A DNA stretch of 41,108 nucleotides. It comes from Devosia sp. Root635. GTDB lineage: Bacteria; Pseudomonadota; Alphaproteobacteria; Rhizobiales; Devosiaceae. How positions within the stretch are numbered: position 1 is the first letter of the stretch; each line of letters starts with the position of its first letter. Positions 28,034 through 35,893 of this stretch are shown in pieces. The DNA lies in assembly GCF_001427605.1 (NCBI RefSeq), contig NZ_LMGZ01000018.1, positions 320,964 to 362,071 of the forward strand. The letters run 5' to 3'. The position numbers and the translations under genes are program-made. The notes below the pieces were generated by a model that saw only the letters and a list, made by a program, of their open reading frames with translations, ran no database searches and was not told the origin of the DNA.

Positions 28034-29803
28034 CTAGAATGGCCAGACAAGCATGAGCATGGGGACGGCGACGAGGACGACCAGGATCGAGAGCGGCGCG
28101 CCCAATCGCCAGTAGTCGCCGAATTTGTAGCCGCCCGGACCCATGACCAGCGTGTTGCACTGGTGCCCGATCGGGGTCAGGAAATCGCAGCCGGCGCCGA
28201 TGGCCACGGCCAGCAGGAAGGCCTCGGGCGCATAGCCCAGGCTGGTGGCGAAGGTAGCGGCGATGGGCGCCATCACCAGAACGGTGGCGGCATTGTTGAG
28301 GAACGGCGTCACCGCCATCGCCGCCACCATGATGAGGGCCAGCGCGCCCCAGCCGGGCAGGGTGGCCGCCGTCATCGACAGGAAGCCGGCGATCAGGTCG
28401 GTGCCGCCAGTGGTGCGCAGCGAATCCGACACCGGGATCAGGCAGGCCAGCATGACCAGGATGGGGGCGTCCAGGTGTCCATAGACATCGCGGATCGGCA
28501 CGGAGCGGCTGAGCACCATGGCCACCGCCGCGGCAAAGAAGGCCGGGGCCACCGGCACGAGGCCGATGGCCGTGGCCGCCATGGCGATCAGCAGGATGAC
28601 CAGCGGCAGGATGGAATTGCGGACGCTGCCCAGCCGCAGGCCGCGCTCGACCAAAGGCAGGCAGTCCCATTCGCGCAGCAGTTCGGGCAGGCGCTGGATG
28701 TGGCCCTGCAGCAGGATCACGTCGCCGTTCTGGAAGCGGATTTGCCCGAGCCGCTCGGTGAAGCGCTGGTCGCGGCGGCTGACGGCCAGCAGGTTGAGCC
28801 CGGTACGGTCGAACAGGGTCAGTTCCTGGGCCGTGGCACCGATCAGGCCGGAGGTCTCCCCGATCACCGCTTCGATGATGCCGAAATCGGCGGCGTCGCG
28901 GGTGGCGGGGCCGCGGCGTTCGGAGAACACCAGCCCGGCCTGCGACACCATCTGGTCGAGCGCCACCGGCTCGCCGGACACCAGCAGGATGTCTCCGGCC
29001 CGCAGCTTGGCATCGGGCAAGGGCGTGCGCGGATGGCCATTGGCGCCGACGATGCGGGTTACCATGGCGCGGCGATCGGCCAGGGCCTGCAATTCGGACA
29101 CGGTGAGGCCGATGGCAGGGGAATCGTCGGTGACGCGGGCTTCGGTGGTGTAGTTCTTGATGTCGATGGCGCTGTCCAGCCCGCCGCGCTCGCGCTTGCG
29201 CTCGGGCAGCAGCCGGTAGCAGAAGGCCAGGAAAATGACGCCGACCACCGCCAGTGCCAGCCCCACCGGCGTATAGTCGAACATGCCGAAGGCCTCGCCG
29301 GTCATGTCCATGCGGACGCGGGAGACGATGATATTGGGCGAGGTGCCGATCTGGGTCATCAGCCCGCCCAGCAGCGCGCCGAACGACATCGGCATCAGGA
29401 ACATCGAGGGCGAGACCCCGGAACGCCGCGCCATCTGGAAGGCGATGGGCATCATGATCGCCAGAGCGCCGATATTCTTGATGAAGGCGCTGAGCACCGT
29501 GACGATCAGCACCAGCAGCACCAGTTGCGCCCGGGGCGTGCTGATATTGGGCGCCAGCCGCCGGACCACGATTTCCATGATGCCGGAGCGCGACACGGCG
29601 GCGCTGACCACCAGGGCACTGCCCACGATGATGACGATATCGTCGGAGAAGCCGGAGAATGCGGCGGCAGGCGACACCACCCCCAGGGCCATGGCGATGA
29701 GCAGGGCGCCGACGGCGACCACATCATAGCGCCAGCGGCCCCAGACGAAGGCCGCCACCATGCCGCCGATGATGAGGAAGGCAAGAGCCTGGGGAAGAGT
29801 CAT
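28034..29803 (-). CDS. SLC13-type permease with two TrkA-C (RCK_C) domains
   Basis: 589 residues. Two blocks of hydrophobic helices (about 5-200 and 400-588) flank a soluble region of about 200 residues with two TrkA-C-like domains (LRAGDILLVSGEP and FQNGDVILLQG are their end strands). This is the layout of the anion:sodium symporter (DASS/SLC13) subgroup that includes sulfate and dicarboxylate carriers; GTSPNIIVS and FLNNAATVLVMAP are the paired transport loops. The substrate is not clear. It stands directly upstream of folP on the same transcript and divergent from the phosphotriesterase gene. Confidence 0.87.
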   Translation of the reverse strand: MTLPQALAFLIIGGMVAAFVWGRWRYDVVAVGALLIAMALGVVSPAAAFSGFSDDIVIIVGSALVVSAAVSRSGIMEIVVRRLAPNISTPRAQLVLLVLIVTVLSAFIKNIGALAIMMPIAFQMARRSGVSPSMFLMPMSFGALLGGLMTQIGTSPNIIVSRVRMDMTGEAFGMFDYTPVGLALAVVGVIFLAFCYRLLPERKRERGGLDSAIDIKNYTTEARVTDDSPAIGLTVSELQALADRRAMVTRIVGANGHPRTPLPDAKLRAGDILLVSGEPVALDQMVSQAGLVFSERRGPATRDAADFGIIEAVIGETSGLIGATAQELTLFDRTGLNLLAVSRRDQRFTERLGQIRFQNGDVILLQGHIQRLPELLREWDCLPLVERGLRLGSVRNSILPLVILLIAMAATAIGLVPVAPAFFAAAVAMVLSRSVPIRDVYGHLDAPILVMLACLIPVSDSLRTTGGTDLIAGFLSMTAATLPGWGALALIMVAAMAVTPFLNNAATVLVMAPIAATFATSLGYAPEAFLLAVAIGAGCDFLTPIGHQCNTLVMGPGGYKFGDYWRLGAPLSILVVLVAVPMLMLVWPF

Positions 29804-29928
29804 CGCGGTTCCATCGTCACCTGCATCCGCCCCAACTCAACCGATGCGGCGCCAGGAGACAAGAGACAAAATCGTCACGCGGCCGTGTATAAGAGCGGAA
29901 CCAATCTCATGCGGTTCGGGGAAACGCG

Positions 29929-30843
29929 ATGAAACACCTGATCACCACGCTGGGGCCGCTGCGCAAGGACCAGCTCGGCCCCATCCTGCCGCATGAGCAT
30001 GTTTTCGTCGACCTGCGGACACCCGACCAGCCCGGCTATGCCCAGGCCGAGACGCGCGACGTGGTGGCGCTGATGGCGCCGCAGATCGAGGCCATCAAGG
30101 CGCGGGGGATCACCGCGCTGGTGGAATGCTCCACCGGCGGCGTGGGGCGGCGGGCCGATTTGGACCTGGCGGTGTCGCAGGCGACGAATTTTCCCATCGT
30201 GGTGCCCACCGGCAATTATCGCGAGCCGTGGATCCCGGCATGGGTCGGCACAGCCAGCCAGGATGAGCTGGAAGCCTGGATGCTGAAGGAGCTGGGCGAG
30301 GGCATCGACGATACCGGGGTCAAGGCCGGCTGGATCAAGCTCAGCGCCGGCGACGATGGCATCACCCCGCTCGAAGCGCGCATCCTGCGAGCGGCGGCGC
30401 GGGCGGCAAAGGCGAGCAATGCGGCCATCGGTTCGCATACGATCAAAGGCCGCGTGGTGATGGACCAGCTCGATATCATCGAGGCCGAGGGCTATACGGC
30501 CAGCCGCTTCATTTCCATTCACACCCAGGCCGAGCCGGATTTCGAGATGCACCGGTCCGTGGCGGCGCGCGGCGCGTGGATCGAATACGACAATATCGGC
30601 TATGTCCCGGACGAGGAGACCGTGCCCCGCATCCTACGGGCGCTCGAGGCGGGCCTCGGCAGCCAGTTGCTGCTCAGCCACGATATGGGCTGGTTTGATC
30701 CCGCCCAGCCGGGCGGCGGCGTCCCGCGGCCCTATACGCATCTGGTGGACAGCGTATTGCCCAAGCTGCGCGCGGCGGGCGTCGACGAGGCGATGATCGT
30801 GCAACTGACCGAAATCAACCCGTTCGAGGCCTTCGCCCGATAG
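29929..30843 (+). CDS. Phosphotriesterase-family metal-dependent hydrolase
   Basis: 304 residues, an amidohydrolase-fold TIM barrel. All binuclear metal ligands are found: His22 and His24 (PHEHVF), the carboxylated Lys137 (GWIKLSAG), His170 (GSHTIKG), His198 (ISIHTQ) and Asp252 (LSHDMGW). Members act on lactones, phosphotriesters or related esters; the natural substrate of this one is unknown. The PTE-type motif set supports a lactonase or esterase. It is divergent from the permease (125-bp gap) and precedes the HPP gene. Confidence 0.87.
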   Translation: MKHLITTLGPLRKDQLGPILPHEHVFVDLRTPDQPGYAQAETRDVVALMAPQIEAIKARGITALVECSTGGVGRRADLDLAVSQATNFPIVVPTGNYREPWIPAWVGTASQDELEAWMLKELGEGIDDTGVKAGWIKLSAGDDGITPLEARILRAAARAAKASNAAIGSHTIKGRVVMDQLDIIEAEGYTASRFISIHTQAEPDFEMHRSVAARGAWIEYDNIGYVPDEETVPRILRALEAGLGSQLLLSHDMGWFDPAQPGGGVPRPYTHLVDSVLPKLRAAGVDEAMIVQLTEINPFEAFAR

Positions 30844-30959
30844 ACGGAGCGCTCGGGCACGCGGGCGGGAACAATATTCCCGGCGGATCGGTGATTACGA
30901 AAAAGCGTGGTTCTGCAACCAGTTGGCGGCGCGGTGCATGGCTGCTACATCCCGCGCCA

Positions 30960-32147
30960 ATGTCCAGCGTCCTTCCCTTCATCAAACGGTTCGTGCCCGG
31001 CCTGGCGCCTGTCAGCCTGGGCGAGCGGCTGCGCGCCTCCATTGGCGCGTTGATCGGCATTCTGGTCACCGGGGCGGTGGCGAGCCTGGCGCTGGGTGGC
31101 GGCTCCGACGTGCCGCTGCTGATCGCGCCGATGGGGGCATCGGCGGTGCTGCTGTTCGCGGTGCCGACCAGCCCACTGGCGCAACCGTGGTCGATCATCG
31201 GCGGCAACACCGTCGCGGCGCTGATCGGGGTGGCCTGCGCGCATTATGTGCGCGACCCGATGCTGGCTGCGGCGCTGGCGGGCGGGCTGGCCATCGCGGC
31301 GATGATGGCTTTGCGGTGCCTCCATCCGCCCAGCGGCGCGGTGGCGCTTACGGCGGTGCTGGGTGGCCCGGCCATCCAGGCGGCCGGATTCGGCTTCGTG
31401 GTGTGGCCGGTGCTGGTCAATTCGGTACTGCTGCTGCTGGCGGCGCTGCTGTTCAACAATCTCACCGGCCGCCGCTACCCGCATCTGGCGCCTGTGCCGG
31501 CCGGCAATCCGCATCGCACGGCCGATCCGCTGCCCATGGGGCGGCTGGGGGTGACGCAGGACGATATCAGCGCCGTGCTGGCGCAGTATGACCTGGTGAT
31601 GCCGGTGGCGACCGACGACCTGGAGGATATCCTGCATCGCGCCGAAATTCGCGCCTATGACCGGCGGTCGGGCGGGGTCACCTGCGAGCGGATCATGAGC
31701 CGCGACGTGCAGTCGGTCGGTCCCAAGACCAGCCTGCGCGAGGCCTTGCGGCATCTGCGCGAACATCACATCAAGGCCCTGCCCGTGGTGGATTTCGACA
31801 ACCGGGTCATCGGCATCCTGACGCAGACCGACCTGCTCGACAAAGCCGATTGGGGCATGTCGGCGATCGGGTCGGGCCTCGGCTGGCGGCTGCGCTCGAT
31901 CAGCAATTCCGACCGCCGCCTCAGGGGCAAGGTCGAGGATATCATGAGCACGCCGGTCAAGGCGGCGCATCCCGAGACCCATATCGCCCAGATCGTGCCC
32001 TTCATGGCCGATGCGGGGCTGCATCATTTGCCTGTGGTGGACGCGGATGGGCGCTTGGTCGGCATGGTGACGCAATCGGATGTGATGGCGGCGATGTTCG
32101 CGGTGTCGTCGGACCAGCCCGAAGCCGATCTCCGGCAGGCGTCGTGA
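30960..32147 (+). CDS. HPP-family membrane protein with C-terminal CBS pair
   Basis: 395 residues from ATG 30960; an upstream GTG (30891) would add 23 residues and cannot be excluded. About 4-5 membrane helices carry the HPP signature (CLHPPSGAVALTAV), followed by two CBS domains (IMSRDVQSVGPKTSLREAL and IMSTPVKAAHPETHIAQIV are their starts), which often bind adenine nucleotides. HPP proteins in phototrophs transport nitrite; the role here is unknown. It ends 1 bp from the stop of the convergent cysW. Confidence 0.82.
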   Translation: MSSVLPFIKRFVPGLAPVSLGERLRASIGALIGILVTGAVASLALGGGSDVPLLIAPMGASAVLLFAVPTSPLAQPWSIIGGNTVAALIGVACAHYVRDPMLAAALAGGLAIAAMMALRCLHPPSGAVALTAVLGGPAIQAAGFGFVVWPVLVNSVLLLLAALLFNNLTGRRYPHLAPVPAGNPHRTADPLPMGRLGVTQDDISAVLAQYDLVMPVATDDLEDILHRAEIRAYDRRSGGVTCERIMSRDVQSVGPKTSLREALRHLREHHIKALPVVDFDNRVIGILTQTDLLDKADWGMSAIGSGLGWRLRSISNSDRRLRGKVEDIMSTPVKAAHPETHIAQIVPFMADAGLHHLPVVDADGRLVGMVTQSDVMAAMFAVSSDQPEADLRQAS

Positions 32148-32148
32148 G

Positions 32149-32967
32149 CTAGCGCCAGCCGCCTTTGGCTTCGAGCGCCGATTTCAGCACCAGGGTCAGC
32201 ACCGCCATGAAGGCCAGCGTCGAGGACGCGGCGAAGGCGCCGGTGACGTTGAAGTCGTTGAACAACTGGCTGATCTGCAGGGGCAGGGTGTTGGTCTGGC
32301 CGCGGATCGAGCCCGAGACGACGGAAACCGCACCAAATTCGCCCATGACGCGCGCATTGGTGAGGATGGCGCCGTAGAGAATGGCCCAGCGGATATTGGG
32401 CAGGGTGACGAACCAGAACATCTGCCAGCCGGTGGCGCCGAGCGAGAGCGCCGCCTCCTCATCCTCGGAACCCTGCTGCTGCATCAGCGGAATGAGTTCG
32501 CGGGCGACGAAGGGGGCGGTGACGAAAAGGCTCACGAGGATTATGGCGGCGACCGTGAACATCAGCTGGATGCCGGCGCCCTGCAAAGCCGGGCCGAGCA
32601 GGCCCTGGCCACCATAGAGGAAGAGGTACACGGTGCCGGCTACGATGGGGCTGACGGCGGCGGGCAGCTCGATCACGGTGATCAGCAATTGCCGGCCGGG
32701 AAACACGAACCGGCTCACCAGCCAGGCCACGCAGACGCCGATGACGATATTGATCGGCACCACCACCACGGCGGTCAGCACGGTCAGGCCGATGGAATGG
32801 AGGGTGGTCGGCTCGGCGATATTGGCGAGATAGACGCCCAGCCCTTCGCGCAGCGCGAAGCCGAAGATGAGCGCCAGCGGCACCAGCAGCAGGGCTGCGG
32901 CAAACAGGAAGGCGAGGGCGATCAGCGCGATTTCGCCGGTGGAGCGGGTGGTTGCCGTGGTGGTCAT
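32149..32967 (-). CDS. cysW: Sulfate ABC transporter permease CysW
   Basis: 272 residues from the ATG at 32967; a GTG three codons upstream (32976) is possible. Six membrane segments. The EAA loop that contacts the ATPase is EEAALSLGATGWQMFWFVTLPN in outline, and GEFGAVSVVSGSIRGQTNTLP is typical of CysW. It pairs with CysT to form the membrane channel. A repeat separates it from cysT. No cysA follows: the next gene is convergent. Confidence 0.94.
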   Translation of the reverse strand: MTTTATTRSTGEIALIALAFLFAAALLLVPLALIFGFALREGLGVYLANIAEPTTLHSIGLTVLTAVVVVPINIVIGVCVAWLVSRFVFPGRQLLITVIELPAAVSPIVAGTVYLFLYGGQGLLGPALQGAGIQLMFTVAAIILVSLFVTAPFVARELIPLMQQQGSEDEEAALSLGATGWQMFWFVTLPNIRWAILYGAILTNARVMGEFGAVSVVSGSIRGQTNTLPLQISQLFNDFNVTGAFAASSTLAFMAVLTLVLKSALEAKGGWR

Positions 32968-32987
32968 GGAAGGCACCGGATGCTGGA

Positions 32988-33112
32988 TTCCCCTCCCCCT
33001 TGAGAGGAGGGGTTAGGGGTGGGGGTGTCGAATGTGGTCCCAACCCGGTAGTGTCGAGCATGCGGGGCGCTCGACACCCCCGCCCTAGCCCTCCCCTCAA
33101 GGGGGAGGGAAC
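32988..33112. repeat. Long inverted repeat (family A) between cysT and cysW
   Basis: Arms of about 39 nt: CCCTCCCCCTTGA and GGGGGTGTCGA in the left arm are mirrored by TCGACACCCCC and TCAAGGGGGAGGG in the right. Mismatches are few. It occupies most of the gap within the sulfate operon and resembles the unit at 18754-18850. Confidence 0.8.
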
Positions 33113-33142
33113 CGTTCGGTGCCCGCGACGACATCGCGCCCA

Positions 33143-33979
33143 TCACCGGCTCCTCTCGGCATAACGCACCTGCCAGGCCTGCAGGGCATTGGTCAGCAGC
33201 AGGGTGAGGAAAGCCGCGAGCAGCAGCACGAAGGCCAGGGCTGCCGCGCCCTCGTAATTATACTCGTCGAGTCGGATGAAGATCAGCAGCGAGACGATTT
33301 CGGTGAGGCCGGGCAGGTTGCCGGCAATGAACACCACAGCGCCGAATTCGCCTAGCGAGCGGGCGAAGGACAGCACGCAGCCAGCCATGAAGGCGGGCAG
33401 GATGGTGGGCCAGATGATGCGGGCGAAGATTTGCCAGCGCGTGGCGCCAAGCGTGCGAGCCACCTCTTCGAGATCGGTCTGTAATTCTTCCAGCACCGGC
33501 TGGACCGTGCGCACCACGAAGGGGATCGAAGTGAAGGTCATGGCGACGATGATGCCGGCCTGGGTGTAGTTGACCTTGAAGCCATTGGGTTCGAGGAACT
33601 GGCCATACCAGCCGGTTTCGGCGAACAGCATCACCAGCACCAGGCCCGCGACGGCGGTGGGCAAGGCGAAGGGCAGGTCGATCAGGGCGTCGAGCATGCG
33701 CTTGCCGGGAAAGCGGTAGCGCGTCAGCACCCAGGCCAGCAGCAGGCCGAAAATGCCGTTGAACAGGGTGGCGACCAGCGCCGAACTGAAGGTGATGCGA
33801 TAGGCGGCCAGCGAGCGCCTTGAGGCGACGATACGCCAGAAATCCTCCCAGCCCATGCCACCCACCTTGAGCAGCATGGCCAGCAGCGGCAGCACGATAA
33901 TAATGGTCAGGTAGAGCATGGAGACGCCAAGCGTCAGCCCGAAGCCGGGCAATAGATGCTTGCTGCGTTTCTGCGCCAT
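33143..33979 (-). CDS. cysT: Sulfate ABC transporter permease CysT (CysU)
   Basis: 278 residues with six predicted membrane segments. The EAA loop is EVARTLGATRWQIFARIIWP and family markers include LIDLPFALPTAVAGL and RSLGEFGAVVFIAGN. It is the partner permease of CysW. It follows the binding-protein gene with a 215-bp gap filled by a family C repeat and precedes cysW by a 175-bp gap with a family A repeat. Confidence 0.95.
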   Translation of the reverse strand: MAQKRSKHLLPGFGLTLGVSMLYLTIIIVLPLLAMLLKVGGMGWEDFWRIVASRRSLAAYRITFSSALVATLFNGIFGLLLAWVLTRYRFPGKRMLDALIDLPFALPTAVAGLVLVMLFAETGWYGQFLEPNGFKVNYTQAGIIVAMTFTSIPFVVRTVQPVLEELQTDLEEVARTLGATRWQIFARIIWPTILPAFMAGCVLSFARSLGEFGAVVFIAGNLPGLTEIVSLLIFIRLDEYNYEGAAALAFVLLLAAFLTLLLTNALQAWQVRYAERSR

Positions 33980-34048
33980 AGTATCTCACGGGAATGGGCG
34001 GACATCGCTGCCCGCCGGTGTCTGGTTCCGATCTGTCCAAAACCACGG

Positions 34049-34177
34049 TGTCATCCCGGCCTTGAGCCGGGATCCATCTCGAGGTTTTGCCGTTGCCGCA
34101 AGGTGGCGGTTCTGACGGCCATCTGGCGGCGTATTGCGCTATCTCAGGATGGGCCCTGGCTCAAGGCCGGGGTGACA
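34049..34177. repeat. Inverted repeat (family C) between sbp and cysT
   Basis: TGTCATCCCGGCCTTGAGCC on the left is mirrored by GGCTCAAGGCCGGGGTGACA on the right, with further imperfect pairing inward. Its left arm has the pattern CGGCCTTGAGCCGGG, with the same central CTTGA as the palindrome invaded by the IS110 element. It lies inside the sulfate operon. Confidence 0.8.
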
Positions 34178-34194
34178 TCGAGTTTGCGGATCGA

Positions 34195-35178
34195 TCACTG
34201 ATTGAGGAACACGTTGTCGAGCAGGCCGCCATCGGCGAAGTGCTCGGCGGAAATCGCGTCCCAGCCGCCAAAGGCTTCCTCGGCCGTTACCAGGCGGATT
34301 TCGGGGAAGGTTTCGGCGTGGGCGGCGGCAACCGCCTCGTCATTGGGGCGGTGGAAATTGGCGGCCGCCACTTCCTGGCCTTCGGGCGAATAGAGGAAAT
34401 CGAGATAGGCCTTGGCCGCATCGCGGCTGCCCCGGTTGTCGACCACCTTATCGACGATGGCGACCGGGAATTCGGAGAGGAAGCTCACCGAAGGGGTGAC
34501 CGGCAGGTATTTGTCGGTGCCGAGCTGGTTGGCCACGGCCAGGGTCTCGGCCTCGAAGGTGATCAGCACATCGCCAAGCTGGCGTTCGGTGAAGGCGGTG
34601 GTGGCGGCGCGGCCGCCGGTCTCGAACACCGGGACGTTGTTGAACAGCTTGGTGAGGAATTCCTCGATCCTGGCTTCGTCACCGGCATATTCTTCCACCG
34701 CCCAGGCGCGTGCGGCCAGATAGGTGTAGCGGCCGTTGCCCGAGGTCTTGGGATTGGGGAAGATCACCTGCACGCCGTCTTCGGCCAGGTCGCCCCAGTC
34801 ATTGATGTCCTTGGGATTGCCCGCACGCACCAGGAAGGAGGGGAAGGAATAGAAGGGCGAGGCCTTGTTGGGGAACTGGGTGGCCCAGTCGGCGGAAACG
34901 AAACCGCCTTCCACCAGCTTGGCGATGTCGGTGACCTGGTTGAGGGTCACCACGTCGGCGGGCAGGCCCTCGAGCACGGCGCGGGCCTGGGTCGAGGAGC
35001 CGGCATGGGACTGGTTGATCGCGATGGTCGCGCCCGAGGCGGCATAGGCCGCATTCTCGGCTTCGAATAGCTCGCGGCCGATGTCATAGGAAGCGTTGAG
35101 GATATCGGTGGGCTGGGCGAAAGCGGGGGCGCTGCCCAAGGCAAGGGCGGCGACGGCGGTGGCAAAAATCTTGTTCAT
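34195..35178 (-). CDS. sbp: Periplasmic sulfate-binding protein
   Basis: 327 residues. Signal peptide MNKIFATAVAALALG... with likely cleavage after APAFA (residue 21). The mature protein is a class-II solute-binding protein; conserved features are ILNASYDIGRE, NQSHAGSSTQARAV, FPNPKTSGNGRYTYL and GGRAATTAF, typical of Sbp/CysP. It delivers sulfate (or thiosulfate) to CysTW. First gene of the operon; a small hairpin (35192-35214) stands before its start. Sbp versus CysP specificity is not resolved. Confidence 0.94.
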   Translation of the reverse strand: MNKIFATAVAALALGSAPAFAQPTDILNASYDIGRELFEAENAAYAASGATIAINQSHAGSSTQARAVLEGLPADVVTLNQVTDIAKLVEGGFVSADWATQFPNKASPFYSFPSFLVRAGNPKDINDWGDLAEDGVQVIFPNPKTSGNGRYTYLAARAWAVEEYAGDEARIEEFLTKLFNNVPVFETGGRAATTAFTERQLGDVLITFEAETLAVANQLGTDKYLPVTPSVSFLSEFPVAIVDKVVDNRGSRDAAKAYLDFLYSPEGQEVAAANFHRPNDEAVAAAHAETFPEIRLVTAEEAFGGWDAISAEHFADGGLLDNVFLNQ

Positions 35179-35191
35179 CTGACGCTGTTTT

Positions 35192-35214
35192 CCAACGGTT
35201 GAAAGAGTCGTTGG
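35192..35214 (-). other. Small hairpin ahead of sbp start
   Basis: CCAACG (35192-35197) and CGTTGG (35209-35214) form a 6-bp stem, 13 bp before the sbp ATG. One arm contains the only GGA near the start, so the stem could limit ribosome access. No known sulfur riboswitch pattern was found. Weak evidence. Confidence 0.3.
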
Positions 35215-35347
35215 CGGTCAGATGCAATGGCACCGGTCAGGGCGTCCAGCGGTAAAGCACTGTTTCGGATGAGTAATTTATGGGCAAGCGGGGGGCCGCA
35301 ATGAGATTTCCGAAACCGGGCCGCCGGCGCGATTTCGTTTCCGGAGA

Positions 35348-35375
35348 CGGGCGGCCACGCTGTGGTGGCCGCCCG
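35348..35375 (-). terminator. Probable terminator hairpin after the GlsB-like gene
   Basis: CGGGCGGCCAC and GTGGCCGCCCG form a perfect 11-bp stem with a 6-nt loop, 5 bp beyond the stop codon of the minus-strand gene. No T tract follows on that strand, so it may end transcription poorly or act as a 3' stabiliser. Confidence 0.55.
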
Positions 35376-35380
35376 GCAAA

Positions 35381-35632
35381 CTAGCGCGCCACGGCGCGTC
35401 CGATAAAGATGATGATGCAGGCGCCGATGAAACCGGCAACCAGGTAGCCGATCCAGCCGCCGAACGAAATGCCGAGCAGGCCGAAGACCAGACTCGCCAG
35501 GATGGCGCCGACAATGCCCAGAATGACATTCTTGAGCACGCCGCCACCGGCATTCATGAACATGCTGGCCAACCACCCGGCAAGACCGCCGATGATGATG
35601 GCCGCCAGCCAACCTACGCCGTCAAAAGCCAT
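35381..35632 (-). CDS. GlsB/YeaQ/YmgE-family small membrane protein
   Basis: 83 residues, nearly all hydrophobic, with about three membrane helices and glycine-rich segments (IIIGGLAGWLASMFM, GIVGAILASLVFGLLG). This is the transglycosylase-associated family, often induced by general stress; no enzymatic function is established. AGGAGAAT lies upstream on the minus strand. It stands between the sulfate operon and rimO. Confidence 0.88.
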   Translation of the reverse strand: MAFDGVGWLAAIIIGGLAGWLASMFMNAGGGVLKNVILGIVGAILASLVFGLLGISFGGWIGYLVAGFIGACIIIFIGRAVAR

Positions 35633-35775
35633 ATACCATTCTCCTCAAATGGGACTCGCAACATGACGAGCCTGTCACAGGTCCGTGAGTTTGCAAAATG
35701 GCTTGGCGAGGCAGGCATGGGCGGCTTGGCGAAAAGAGTCCGGTACTGCCCGCAAGTGCTTGAATACTCACAGGT

Positions 35776-35862
35776 CGTCATCCTCGGGCTTGATCCGAGG
35801 GCGCTGTACTTGCCGATGGCTCCGCCAAGTGAAAAGCCCTCGGGGCAGGCCCGAGGGTGACG
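35776..35862. repeat. Inverted repeat (family C) between rimO and GlsB-like gene
   Basis: CGTCATCCTCGGGCTTGATC at the left and GGCCCGAGGGTGACG at the right give arms CGTCA(T/C)CCTCGGG. The left arm contains CCTCGGGCTTGATCCGAGG, the best unoccupied counterpart in this window of the site where the IS110 element sits. Confidence 0.8.
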
Positions 35863-35893
35863 CGCGGTGGGGAGAGGGCGGGCGCAGCCGCCC

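Noticed and set aside
27590..29932. A 780-codon plus-strand open frame opposite folP and the SLC13-type permease
   Set aside because: Its protein is dominated by His, Gln, Asp, Gly and Arg with no domain, while the minus-strand frames carry complete family motifs.
18691..33112. CCCTCCCC/GGGGAGGG repeats as a CRISPR or satellite array
   Set aside because: Copies are single, kilobases apart, in different gaps, and lack regular spacers.
35179..35347. Sulfur-related riboswitch (SAM type) ahead of sbp
   Set aside because: Only a small 6-bp hairpin is seen; no arrangement matching a known SAM aptamer could be built by eye.
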